Source: a virus
IMG/VR virus record: IMGVR_UViG_3300043424_000433
Span: 1-32,360 of that record
Reading direction: 5' to 3' (one strand)
Length of the DNA stretch: 32,360 nucleotides
Notes under the pieces: generated by a model
The model's input: only the letters and a program-made list of their open reading frames with translations
The model's database searches: none
Told to the model about the DNA's origin: nothing
Program-made: the position numbers and the translations under genes
Shown here: piece after piece, positions 8,976-14,780 of the stretch
Position numbering within the stretch: the first letter of the stretch is position 1
How the letters are laid out: each line of letters starts with the position of its first letter

Positions 8976-9371
8976 TCAATCACCTGTCCAATGTTCAACT
9001 CTAACCGGAACTATGATGGTGTTCCCTTCTTGTTGTGGACTACCTGAACTGTAAGATGTATTGTAGTCCTCTAACTTATTACATATATCTCTTGCAATCA
9101 TAGATGCATCACGCATTAAAGACTGTGGATTCATCATTGTGTCAGTTGAATTGGACTTAAATCCAAACACTATTTGCATTTTTGTTGTTCCTCTGTTCGA
9201 GGAATATCCACTCTTATCTTCTCTTATTGTCAATACAGTCAACACAGGATGGTTTATCTTATAGTGAACATCCGCTTTTGAAGGTCCAGTTGGTGCATCC
9301 ATAGGAGATTCTTTCAATTTTTTCTTAAAGCTATCTTGAAGATGTCTACCTTCATTTACTAAATCTTTCAT
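8976..9371 (-). CDS. Short protein with shared N-terminal module, copy 2 (131 aa)
   Basis: The start at 9371 follows GGAG by 6 nt. The protein begins MKDLVNEGRHLQDSFKKKLK then E, matching the module of the following gene. The remainder has alternating strands (YKINHPVLTVLTIRED, TKMQIVFGFKSN), a helix (LMRDASMIARDICNKLEDY) and a final strand (NTIIVPVRVEHW), suggesting a small alpha/beta domain of unknown family. It is the first gene of the minus-strand operon reaching down to 5918, with a candidate late box 28 nt upstream. The L-K-E end of the module fits capsid targeting and cleavage. Confidence 0.72.
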   Translation of the reverse strand: MKDLVNEGRHLQDSFKKKLKESPMDAPTGPSKADVHYKINHPVLTVLTIREDKSGYSSNRGTTKMQIVFGFKSNSTDTMMNPQSLMRDASMIARDICNKLEDYNTSYSSGSPQQEGNTIIVPVRVEHWTGD

Positions 9372-9398
9372 CAAACACTCCAGTTACAGTAAATATCA

Positions 9399-9410
9399 CA
9401 TATAAATATC
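9399..9410 (-). promoter_or_regulatory. Candidate late promoter box (GATATTTATATG on minus)
   Basis: Read on the minus strand this is GATATTTATATG, 28 nt before the ATG at 9371. It shares ATATTTATA with the boxes at 614, 3443 and 14751 and would drive the operon 9371 to 5918. Confidence 0.42.
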
Positions 9411-9434
9411 AATCAAAATTAAAATATACAGAAA

Positions 9435-9455
9435 TCGCCAGACATAATCTGGCGA
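9435..9455 (-). terminator. Hairpin terminator of the secreted cassette
   Basis: An 8-bp perfect stem TCGCCAGA / TCTGGCGA with a 5-nt loop lies 36 nt past the stop of the 391-residue gene. On the minus strand it is followed by TTTCTGTATATTTT, an imperfect T tract. Confidence 0.65.
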
Positions 9456-9490
9456 CTTCGTAACTCCATTAACACATGGTTATTGAGATA

Positions 9491-10666
9491 TTATTCTACA
9501 ACCACCCAATTAGTTCCATTATACCAAAGAGTTCTTGATTGGTTTGGATAAATAGGGTAATTCAAAGCAGTATCGGTACTCCATGCCGTGTTCAAAATAG
9601 TAACTGTATTTGCAGTTGAGCCATTGAAGATGGAAATGAGCTGACCAACAACTGGATTTGTAGGTGATGTAATGTTGTAATCGACCGCAACACGACTGAC
9701 AACCCATCGTGTATCTCCAGAAATACTTGTTGGGGCGGCGGTATAAACTTGAACACTACTTGTTCTGTGTTGTGGATTAACTTCCCACGAAATTCCGTTA
9801 GTTCCACGAACTGCATACGAACCAACTGATGCAGTTGAACTCCCTTCGAGTGATGAAAGTCTAACAGATCCTGGTTGAAAGTTACGATGTTCTATTGAAT
9901 TATCAACCAATGTTTTTGCGGTATCTGCAAGAACTGAACGAGCAGAGTTTGTTGCAAACGCAGATGTAGATGCGAAATTTGCATGGTCTGCATCATAAGC
10001 AAACACTGATGTATCAGCTAAGTTTGCATGAGTTCCATTCAAAGAATAGAATGATGTATCGGACTTAGCAGAATGTGCAGCCGTTGAAGCATAGGTTGCC
10101 AAATCTGAAAGAGTTGACTTACCAGCGGCTCTACTTGTATCTGAATATCTACTTGTATTTGAATGATTACTCACTGCAGTTGAGTCTGCATATTCAGCAG
10201 TTCCGGCTCTTTTAGAACGAACTGCGAAATCTGATGTGTTTGCACTATCGGCATATATTGATCTGTTAGCAGTTTCTGCAACTTTTGCCTGAGCAGCTTC
10301 TAATGAATATGTTGAAAGAAGTGAATATGGAACACTACGAATTTGTAATCTACCAAGTGACACACCATCTACATACGCATATACAAACAATTTCTTACCG
10401 TAGTTATCAATCAAGATGTTGTCTGCAACATTCTCAATAAGATAATTGATAATACCGTTGTTGATTTCGATGTTCTCATTCTCACGATACCAAAGTGCAT
10501 TGGAATTTAGATGTGAGTTTTCATCGAAAGAACTATCTGCAATATAAATAGAAAACTTTGCTTCGGTTGGTGAACCGGCAGGTGCGTGTGCCTGATACTG
10601 AATGTTTGTTCCAGCAAAAGCATTAAATGAAACGAGAGCAACAAGTGCCAAAATAAAATAACGCAT
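9491..10666 (-). CDS. Secreted FCB-type adhesin/tail-fibre stalk protein
   Basis: This 391-residue protein has a clear Sec signal peptide (MRYFILALVALVSFNAFA, cleavage after AFA). Residues about 20-110 match the N-terminal domain of surface stalk proteins common in Bacteroidota and relatives: KFSIYIADSS, NALWYRENENI, LFVYAYVDGVSLG and the hallmark IRSVPYSLLS. Residues about 115-255 are degenerate repeats rich in A-D-[ST]-x-x-[YF]-A, like trimeric fibre stalks. The C-terminus (VRGTNGISWEV to TLWYNGTNWVVVE) looks like a fibre head. An export signal is not expected on a virion fibre assembled in the cytoplasm, so the product probably goes to the host envelope or cell surface. It follows the T9SS-domain gene by 21 nt; AGAGG precedes the ATG. 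Capture from an FCB host is likely. Confidence 0.78.
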   Translation of the reverse strand: MRYFILALVALVSFNAFAGTNIQYQAHAPAGSPTEAKFSIYIADSSFDENSHLNSNALWYRENENIEINNGIINYLIENVADNILIDNYGKKLFVYAYVDGVSLGRLQIRSVPYSLLSTYSLEAAQAKVAETANRSIYADSANTSDFAVRSKRAGTAEYADSTAVSNHSNTSRYSDTSRAAGKSTLSDLATYASTAAHSAKSDTSFYSLNGTHANLADTSVFAYDADHANFASTSAFATNSARSVLADTAKTLVDNSIEHRNFQPGSVRLSSLEGSSTASVGSYAVRGTNGISWEVNPQHRTSSVQVYTAAPTSISGDTRWVVSRVAVDYNITSPTNPVVGQLISIFNGSTANTVTILNTAWSTDTALNYPIYPNQSRTLWYNGTNWVVVE

Positions 10667-10687
10667 TGTAATAAAACCTCTTAAAAA

Positions 10688-11104
10688 TTAGTAAATGATA
10701 GTTGTTGAATAAGTAACATCAGAGTTTGTTGTAACTCTAACAATGTACACACCACGATTTGTGAATGTGATAGTTCTGGTGGAAACATCAATCCCCTCTG
10801 TTAGAAACTTACCATACAGGTCAGATACTTGAATTGATTTAACATTGTCCATACCAACAGTTGCAACGCCATAACAAGGGTTCGGATAAACCAACCCATC
10901 AACATTTCTGGTTTCTTCTACCGATACAGCAACTCGTTTTGGAATACGAATACCGATATGAAACCTATTCTTGTAACCAGCAATCACTTGTCCAAGTGTT
11001 GCATTCTTATTTCCACCACTTACACAACACTTGTGTAGATGTGGTTTGGTGTCACTCGCAGTTAATATGCCAACTGCGAGGAATAAGGCAATGATATATC
11101 TCAT
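10688..11104 (-). CDS. Secreted protein with T9SS C-terminal sorting domain
   Basis: The 138-residue protein has a hydrophobic signal peptide (MRYIIALFLAVGILTAS) and a C-terminal domain from about residue 70 to the end with the marks of a type A type IX secretion sorting domain: LVYPNP (73-76 is YPNP), IQVSDLYGK, RTITFTNRGVYIVRV and a short final strand (TIIY). In T9SS bacteria this domain takes proteins across the outer membrane and anchors or releases them. The cargo part is only about 50 residues, with an HKCC motif and a basic segment (GIRIPKRVAV). AAAGGAG is 8 nt before the ATG. It leads the two-gene secreted cassette. The domain call is strong by motif; the function on the host surface is unknown. 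Confidence 0.82.
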   Translation of the reverse strand: MRYIIALFLAVGILTASDTKPHLHKCCVSGGNKNATLGQVIAGYKNRFHIGIRIPKRVAVSVEETRNVDGLVYPNPCYGVATVGMDNVKSIQVSDLYGKFLTEGIDVSTRTITFTNRGVYIVRVTTNSDVTYSTTIIY

Positions 11105-11137
11105 TGTCTAAACTCCTTTTGAAAATTATTAAGTGTA

Positions 11138-11169
11138 CTAATATAACAAATTTATAGGTAAGAAGCAAA
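11138..11169 (-). promoter_or_regulatory. Bacteroides-like promoter of the secreted cassette
   Basis: On the minus strand TTTG (11169-11166) is followed after 20 nt by TATATTAG (11145-11138), close to the Bacteroidota pattern TTTG-N19-21-TAnnTTTG. It lies 34 nt before the ATG at 11104. TTTGCTT at the upstream box recurs at 371 and 13044. Confidence 0.5.
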
Positions 11170-11175
11170 TATATT

Positions 11176-11508
11176 TTAACCCATTGGGTTGGCATCCCTA
11201 ATCTTTTCTTTTATCCATTCATATACTTGTTCATCATGTGCATTCACTTTCCACTCTTTGATAGACTTAACATCCATTTCATGCATTCCGAAAGGACGAA
11301 CATCTGATATTTTAGCAACATGACCAGTTTCAAATTCAATGTGCCATGCAACCTTTTCTACACCGTCAAATTCATCACCCGATTCTGTTGAGAATGTTGG
11401 TTGACCGAATGCACGAATCAAGTGTCTAAGTTCACATTCCATAACGCCAACTTGTGGTGCCAATCTGACCACAACATTTTTTCCCAGTCTGTGTTTGGGA
11501 TAATTCAT
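11176..11508 (-). CDS. Hypothetical phage protein (110 aa)
   Basis: I do not recognise this protein. The start at 11508 is chosen because GAGGTGG lies directly upstream and the preceding gene ends at 11516; longer in-frame starts overlap that gene. The product begins MNYPKHRLGKNVVVRL and contains LIRAFGQPTFSTESGDEFDG and VAWHIEFETGHVAKISDVRPFG, suggesting a small alpha/beta fold, then an acidic C-terminal helix ending in VYEWIKEKIRDANP. It is the last gene of the small-gene cluster read from the right. Confidence 0.72.
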   Translation of the reverse strand: MNYPKHRLGKNVVVRLAPQVGVMECELRHLIRAFGQPTFSTESGDEFDGVEKVAWHIEFETGHVAKISDVRPFGMHEMDVKSIKEWKVNAHDEQVYEWIKEKIRDANPMG

Positions 11509-11515
11509 AACCACC

Positions 11516-11707
11516 TCATTTATTTTTGTAATCTGTTTCATAGAATCCATTTGTTTTTAGTATTGGTTTACTATTTGAAAATGAATCTATCTTATTTAAT
11601 TTTGATTTTTTACCACAAGCACATTTTTCTGGAACAGAATTAGTGAGTGGAACGATGTATTCTTCAATCCTACCACATTTGTCACATTCAAAATCATAGG
11701 TTGGCAT
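11516..11707 (-). CDS. FmdB-like zinc-ribbon protein (63 aa)
   Basis: The protein begins MPTYDFECDKCGRIEEYIV, matching the FmdB/CxxC putative regulatory family start. The first metal-binding pair is C8-x2-C11 and the second is in EKCACGKK. FmdB-like ribbons are small zinc proteins, some regulating amidase genes, mostly of unknown role and frequent in phages. The start at 11707 has GGAGG 8 nt upstream. It overlaps the end of the membrane-protein gene by 14 nt. The C-terminus (NGFYETDYKN) is the usual family tail. Confidence 0.82.
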   Translation of the reverse strand: MPTYDFECDKCGRIEEYIVPLTNSVPEKCACGKKSKLNKIDSFSNSKPILKTNGFYETDYKNK

Positions 11708-11876
11708 AATTAAAACCTCCATCAAATATCCAACGAATAAACATTTGTATAAAATATATCCCAATAGCAATCGGTAATCCTAATGCAAATGTAAAAAGAA
11801 TAACAAAAATAGAATAGATAACATATAATACAGGCGTAATTATGCTGTATAATATAAATTCGATAAACCTGTCCAT
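11694..11876 (-). CDS. Small membrane protein (60 aa)
   Basis: The 60-residue product is almost entirely hydrophobic from residue 5 to 50 (IEFILYSIITPVLYVIYSIF and ALGLPIAIGIYFIQMFI), enough for two transmembrane helices, with a charged N-terminus (MDRF) and a short polar C-terminus. AAAGG lies 7 nt before the ATG. It could be a holin or an envelope-acting protein, but its position in a small accessory cluster away from the lysins does not decide this. No family is recognised. Confidence 0.7.
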   Translation of the reverse strand: MDRFIEFILYSIITPVLYVIYSIFVILFTFALGLPIAIGIYFIQMFIRWIFDGGFNYANL

Positions 11877-11894
11877 AACAAAACCTTTAATTTA

Positions 11895-12176
11895 TTAAGA
11901 TGTAACTTCTTTAATTAGAAACTCGTAATCTATATTCTTCAAATTTATTGTTCCTTTTAATATACCCAAATTCATTTTGGTAAGTTCTTTTCGGAACAAA
12001 AAATCTTTCAATCTGTTTTTAATGAGGGGAACCACTGAACTTGGCAATGCAGATTCTTCAAACTCATCATCACTATCTAAATAAGAATGTTCAGCTAAAA
12101 TTATTTCAAATAATGATTCTTTCAATTCTTGATTCAAACTTATCAAATCCATTATAGTTCTTGTATCAAAATTCAT
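11895..12176 (-). CDS. Hypothetical protein (93 aa)
   Basis: I do not recognise this protein. The start is uncertain: 12176 (MNFDTRTIMDL) or 12188 (MMFTMNFD); both overlap the end of the preceding gene and neither has a clear Shine-Dalgarno, suggesting coupling. It is helical and acidic in the middle (SYLDSDDEFEESALP), then has VVPLIKNRLKDFLFRKELTK and a final IDYEFLIKEVTS. Nothing indicates a function. Confidence 0.6.
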   Translation of the reverse strand: MNFDTRTIMDLISLNQELKESLFEIILAEHSYLDSDDEFEESALPSSVVPLIKNRLKDFLFRKELTKMNLGILKGTINLKNIDYEFLIKEVTS

Positions 12177-12369
12177 GGTAAACATCATCTGTTATTGAAA
12201 AATTAAATAGATCCTGTGAAGTTAAGTATGAGAATGAAATAGACTTTATTTCATCTTCACTTAAACCGTTTTCTTTGTAGTTTTCCAAATCTTCTGGAGT
12301 AACATACAAATAATTTCCTTTTGATGAAAAGAATCTCCATCCATCAACGAATATAAAATTTCTGAACAT
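12166..12369 (-). CDS. Hypothetical protein (67 aa)
   Basis: I do not recognise this protein. It is a 67-residue acidic product beginning MFRNFIFVDGWRFFSSKGNY with a pattern of short strands and then a helix (TPEDLENYKENGLSEDEI). It starts 16 nt after the stop of the acidic-protein gene and overlaps the next gene by up to 23 nt. The ribosome-binding site is poor, so it is supported mainly by its place in a tightly packed run of genes. Confidence 0.55.
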   Translation of the reverse strand: MFRNFIFVDGWRFFSSKGNYLYVTPEDLENYKENGLSEDEIKSISFSYLTSQDLFNFSITDDVYHEF

Positions 12370-12385
12370 ATATTGATATTATTGT

Positions 12386-12976
12386 TTATACTGCAAAATC
12401 GTCTTCATCGTCTTCAAAGTATTCGTCTTCTTCATCGAAATCATCGAAGTCTTCAAAATCGTCAAATGATTCTTCATCATCGAAGTATTCTGCATCTTCA
12501 TCGTTGAAATCTTCTTCTTCAACATCATCCCATTCTTCGTCATCACGCATTTCTTCTCTGTCCATTTCTTCACCTCCATTAAAGTATTTGATAAAACCAT
12601 GAACAGCATCGATGTAATTTTCAGCTATTGACAGTTTATATTGTAACCAATCTTCAAGATGATCCATACCATCTATCATATCATGTAATTCTTTGGATTT
12701 ATCTATTATGGCAGCAAGTTGTGCTTTTGCCATTTCACTTTCGTCTTCGTATTCGTGAGTTTCTTTTAGACGCTGACGTTCTTTGATAAACTTGTTCTCA
12801 CTAATCGATACCAATTTTTTTGCAATTTTATATTTTTTAGGATTACCTTTTACCACATCAGCGGTTTTTATTGCCTCATATAGATTGGAAGCAATAGCGT
12901 CTACTTGTTTTTTTGTTTTCATTTCTCTCAAAACTTTTGCAGTTTCTTCGATTATGATTCTTTTCATTTGGTTCAT
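12386..12976 (-). CDS. Helical protein with extremely acidic C-terminal tail (196 aa)
   Basis: The start at 12976 has TTGGAGAG about 6 nt upstream. Residues 1-135 are helical and Lys-rich (MNQMKRIIIEETAKVLREMK, KFIKERQRLKETHEYEDESE, then LEDWLQYKLSIAENYIDAV). Residues about 138-196 are mostly Asp, Glu and Phe in runs such as FDDFEDFDDFDEEDEYFEDD. Such tails occur in DNA-mimic proteins, histone chaperone-like proteins and T4 prohead-core proteins (gp67/gp68); none can be assigned here. It has a host-like promoter at 13009-13044 with a hairpin just before the start codon, suggesting early or constitutive expression and arguing against a head-core role. Confidence 0.72.
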   Translation of the reverse strand: MNQMKRIIIEETAKVLREMKTKKQVDAIASNLYEAIKTADVVKGNPKKYKIAKKLVSISENKFIKERQRLKETHEYEDESEMAKAQLAAIIDKSKELHDMIDGMDHLEDWLQYKLSIAENYIDAVHGFIKYFNGGEEMDREEMRDDEEWDDVEEEDFNDEDAEYFDDEESFDDFEDFDDFDEEDEYFEDDEDDFAV

Positions 12977-12990
12977 TACACTCTCCAATA

Positions 12991-13003
12991 CCTCCAATGG
13001 AGG
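12991..13003 (-). promoter_or_regulatory. Leader hairpin with Shine-Dalgarno-like arm
   Basis: On the minus strand CCTCCA T TGGAGG forms a 6-bp hairpin about 15 nt before the ATG at 12976 and a few nt after the TATATTTG box. Its right arm is itself a GGAGG, next to the true site TTGGAGAG. It would stand at or near the mRNA 5' end and could stabilise it or tune initiation. Confidence 0.4.
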
Positions 13004-13008
13004 ATATA

Positions 13009-13044
13009 CAAATATACTAAAATTATTTCAAAATAAAAAGCAAA
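13009..13044 (-). promoter_or_regulatory. Bacteroides-like promoter for the acidic-protein gene
   Basis: On the minus strand TTTG (13044-13041) and TATATTTG (13016-13009) are 24 nt apart, the same boxes and spacing as at 371-406. The -7 box is 32 nt before the ATG at 12976. The -33 box abuts the stop of the preceding gene (13045). Confidence 0.5.
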
Positions 13045-13524
13045 TTATTCTTCATCCAGAATATCATCCATTCCACCGAATAAATAATCTAACTCGTCTT
13101 CTTCATCTTCGGGTCTAATGAAATCTCTCTGACTAATACGGGTATCTAAATCTACAAATGAATCGAGAAACGCATCTTTATCTGGTGATATGTATGATTT
13201 TCGTTTCATCAAAGGTTCTACCACTGCAACAAACATTTCTTTTTCAGCATCAGTTGTTGGTTGCATTAGTTTGTTCTTCAAACGAAGTGTATCTTTCGGC
13301 GAGTATTGTGTTACACGATGTCCGAATACATCCTCTTTCATCATGTCCATAATATACTTTGCATCGTTTATTTCTTTATACATCTTTTTACCTCGTTTCT
13401 TTTTTCTTCCGGCACAATGTGCCTTCTGACTAAATCCCTTTGGTCTTTTACAATTTATAGATTTCTTGTATTTGTTAGACCACTTTTCTAATAGAATTGA
13501 TATTTCATCATTAAATGTATTCAT
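13045..13524 (-). CDS. Unknown protein with basic Cys/His N-terminal motif (159 aa)
   Basis: The start at 13524 gives MNTFNDEISILLEKWSNKYK. Next comes a basic block, SINCKRPKGFSQKAHCAGRK then KKRGKK, with two cysteines and a histidine. I recall closely similar blocks (S-I-x-C-x-x-P-K-G-F-S-x-K-A-H-C) in proteins of other marine T4-like phages, but know no function. The middle is helical, and the C-terminus is acidic with aromatic residues (RPEDEEDELDYLFGG). Charge runs from strongly basic to strongly acidic, which suits a nucleic-acid or scaffold contact. No good ribosome-binding site is visible, and the preceding Nudix gene ends 11 nt upstream. Confidence 0.68.
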   Translation of the reverse strand: MNTFNDEISILLEKWSNKYKKSINCKRPKGFSQKAHCAGRKKKRGKKMYKEINDAKYIMDMMKEDVFGHRVTQYSPKDTLRLKNKLMQPTTDAEKEMFVAVVEPLMKRKSYISPDKDAFLDSFVDLDTRISQRDFIRPEDEEDELDYLFGGMDDILDEE

Positions 13525-13535
13525 AGTAATAAATA

Positions 13536-13967
13536 TCAAATTCTATGTATTGCATCATAAATTTGTGAAGATATTGGTTCCGGAAGATTATCCTTTGTGA
13601 ACCAATTTACATCTTCATGTTCCCAATCTATCTTTACAAAGAATCTTTTTTTAACTTTATAGAGAAATAAAAAGTACATTCTATCATCAGCAAAATATCT
13701 ATCTATACAAGTTAGTTTAGCATCATCAGGTATTTGGTGTGTGGTTTCTTCAAAAAATTCTCTACGAGCACATTGTTCCATAGATTCTAAACTGTTCACA
13801 TCAACTTCACCTGATGGAACAGACCAATGACCACCGAGATAATGTGCCTTTGAATTTCTTTTGGTCAATAAAAATTCACCAGAAGCAGTCATGGTTAAAA
13901 CACCTGCTGCTCCTGGTTTGACTATTTTAGATAATTGTTCTGGTGTTATGTAGTTTATATCAGGCAT
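13536..13967 (-). CDS. Nudix hydrolase
   Basis: A 143-residue Nudix-fold pyrophosphohydrolase. Before the box is LGGHWSVPSGEV. The Nudix box spans about residues 53-79 and contains REFFEETTHQI, with the metal-binding glutamates E70, E73 and E74; the glycine-to-REUxEE distance is about two residues longer than the GX5EX7REUXEE consensus. KIDWEHEDVNWFTKDNLP is the usual C-terminal strand and loop. Substrate cannot be told; phage Nudix enzymes act on (d)NTPs, ADP-ribose, dinucleoside polyphosphates or mRNA caps. It overlaps the preceding gene by 8 nt and has a weak ribosome-binding site, so is probably translationally coupled. Confidence 0.9.
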   Translation of the reverse strand: MPDINYITPEQLSKIVKPGAAGVLTMTASGEFLLTKRNSKAHYLGGHWSVPSGEVDVNSLESMEQCARREFFEETTHQIPDDAKLTCIDRYFADDRMYFLFLYKVKKRFFVKIDWEHEDVNWFTKDNLPEPISSQIYDAIHRI

Positions 13968-14154
13968 CTTTGTTCAATGATTGTGGATATTTACCGTTCT
14001 TCAATCTATTGTATATCATAATGAGTTCAACTTCCGTCATATCATCAAGATGTTTTTTACCAACTGTATTCTGACACCATGACATAAATTCCTTATCACC
14101 ATCCCATGATACATTCATTTTATTGGCAATCTTATGTATGTCCTTGGGTATCAT
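13960..14154 (-). CDS. Hypothetical protein (64 aa)
   Basis: I do not recognise this protein. It is a small helical product, MIPKDIHKIANKMNVSWDGD onwards, with MSWCQNTVGKKHLDDMTEVE and a basic end (YNRLKNGKYPQSL). Its ATG overlaps the stop of the preceding gene (ATGA) and its own end overlaps the Nudix gene by 8 nt, so it is held in a translationally coupled chain. The pattern of a helix, a short loop and a KHLDDMT helix is common in small phage proteins of unknown role. Confidence 0.68.
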   Translation of the reverse strand: MIPKDIHKIANKMNVSWDGDKEFMSWCQNTVGKKHLDDMTEVELIMIYNRLKNGKYPQSLNKDA

Positions 14155-14339
14155 CTGTTGTATGGAAACATATCGTTTAATTTTTGGCGTCTCTTATTAC
14201 AACCACAATCTTCTTTACCAACTGCATTTGCAACCACTTCAGCAACCTTATCCAATCCAACTGCGTGTGTAACTTTAGCAATCGTGTCTCCGAATCCTTT
14301 TGATTCGTTGTTTTCTTTTAGTTTTGTTTGTTCAGCCAT
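14151..14339 (-). CDS. Small protein with C-terminal CGC-FPYNR motif (62 aa)
   Basis: The start at 14339 has AAGGTGG 5 nt upstream; an in-frame GTG at 14348 overlaps that site. The first part is Lys/Glu-rich (MAEQTKLKENNESKGFGDTI), the middle an Ala/Val-rich helix (VGLDKVAEVVANAVGKE), and the end DCGCNKRRQKLNDMFPYNR. Similar C-terminal GCGCxKRxxKLNxxFPY blocks occur in many phage proteins that I remember only as hypothetical; the CxC and basic residues suggest metal or nucleic-acid binding. The stop overlaps the next start by 4 nt. Confidence 0.72.
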   Translation of the reverse strand: MAEQTKLKENNESKGFGDTIAKVTHAVGLDKVAEVVANAVGKEDCGCNKRRQKLNDMFPYNR

Positions 14340-14360
14340 AGCAACCACCTTCTATTAGTT

Positions 14361-14717
14361 TTACTTTAATGTAATTAAATAACGAAGTTTATTAAACTCA
14401 GCAACCATTTCGTCACGGATGTTTAACAAATCTGTATCTGTTTGTGTGTTTAGAACATTATCAAGATTCAGTAGATAGGATATAGTTTCATCTATAAATG
14501 ATGAAATATCCTTCTCGTTCCTATTGTATAATTTGAAAGGCAAAGCAGGAACTCTACCATATTTTCCCATCATTACTTCAACGAAATTATCAATCAACCC
14601 ATCCATTGCAGAGTATGTTCCCCCATATGCCTGGTGACGTGCATACGATTTAGTTTGCCAATGAAAAAATCTTAATTGAGTTTGAATAGCCACCAGTGTA
14701 CTTGCTACTTCATGCAT
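14361..14717 (-). CDS. Ferritin/Dps-like four-helix protein (DUF5856-like, 118 aa)
   Basis: The start at 14717 has GGAG 6 nt upstream; the longer frame would need a TTG at 14729. The protein begins MHEVASTLVAIQTQLRFFHW and continues QTKSYARHQAYGGTYSAMDG then LIDNFVEVMMGKYG, a pattern of two helices like Dps/ferritin-like proteins with H-x-x-T-x-x-x-x-x-H near the intersubunit site. It matches what I recall of the phage DUF5856 family. The second half (ISSFIDETISYLLNL, LLNIRDEMVAEFNKLRYLI) gives the other two helices. At 118 residues it is shorter than Dps (about 160), and metal oxidation or DNA binding is unproven. It has a candidate late box upstream and heads the run of small genes. Confidence 0.7.
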   Translation of the reverse strand: MHEVASTLVAIQTQLRFFHWQTKSYARHQAYGGTYSAMDGLIDNFVEVMMGKYGRVPALPFKLYNRNEKDISSFIDETISYLLNLDNVLNTQTDTDLLNIRDEMVAEFNKLRYLITLK

Positions 14718-14750
14718 ACATTTCTCCAAAATTAAATGTTATATCTCATG

Positions 14751-14762
14751 TATAAATATATG
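14751..14762 (-). promoter_or_regulatory. Candidate late promoter box (CATATATTTATA on minus)
   Basis: On the minus strand this reads CATATATTTATA, about 34 nt before the ATG at 14717. It is flanked by a 9-bp inverted repeat, AAAATTAAA (14728-14736) and TTTAATTTT (14763-14771). It is the fourth occurrence of the ATATTTATA box and separates the glycan operon from the small-gene operon. Confidence 0.4.
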
Positions 14763-14780
14763 TTTAATTTTCTTTTATAT

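Noticed and set aside
11694-11876. Calling the small membrane protein a holin
   Set aside because: Size and helices would fit, but it lies among zinc-ribbon and unknown genes away from both lysins, and no holin signature is visible.
12379-12609. Met/Lys-rich 76-residue frame opposite in phase to the acidic tail
   Set aside because: It is the +1 reading of GAT/GAA repeats of the acidic-protein gene; low complexity with no start signals.
13528-13538. Another late-type box (GATATTTATTA on minus) before the gene at 13524
   Set aside because: It is only about 4 nt from the start codon, too close for a promoter with a leader, and one base off the others.
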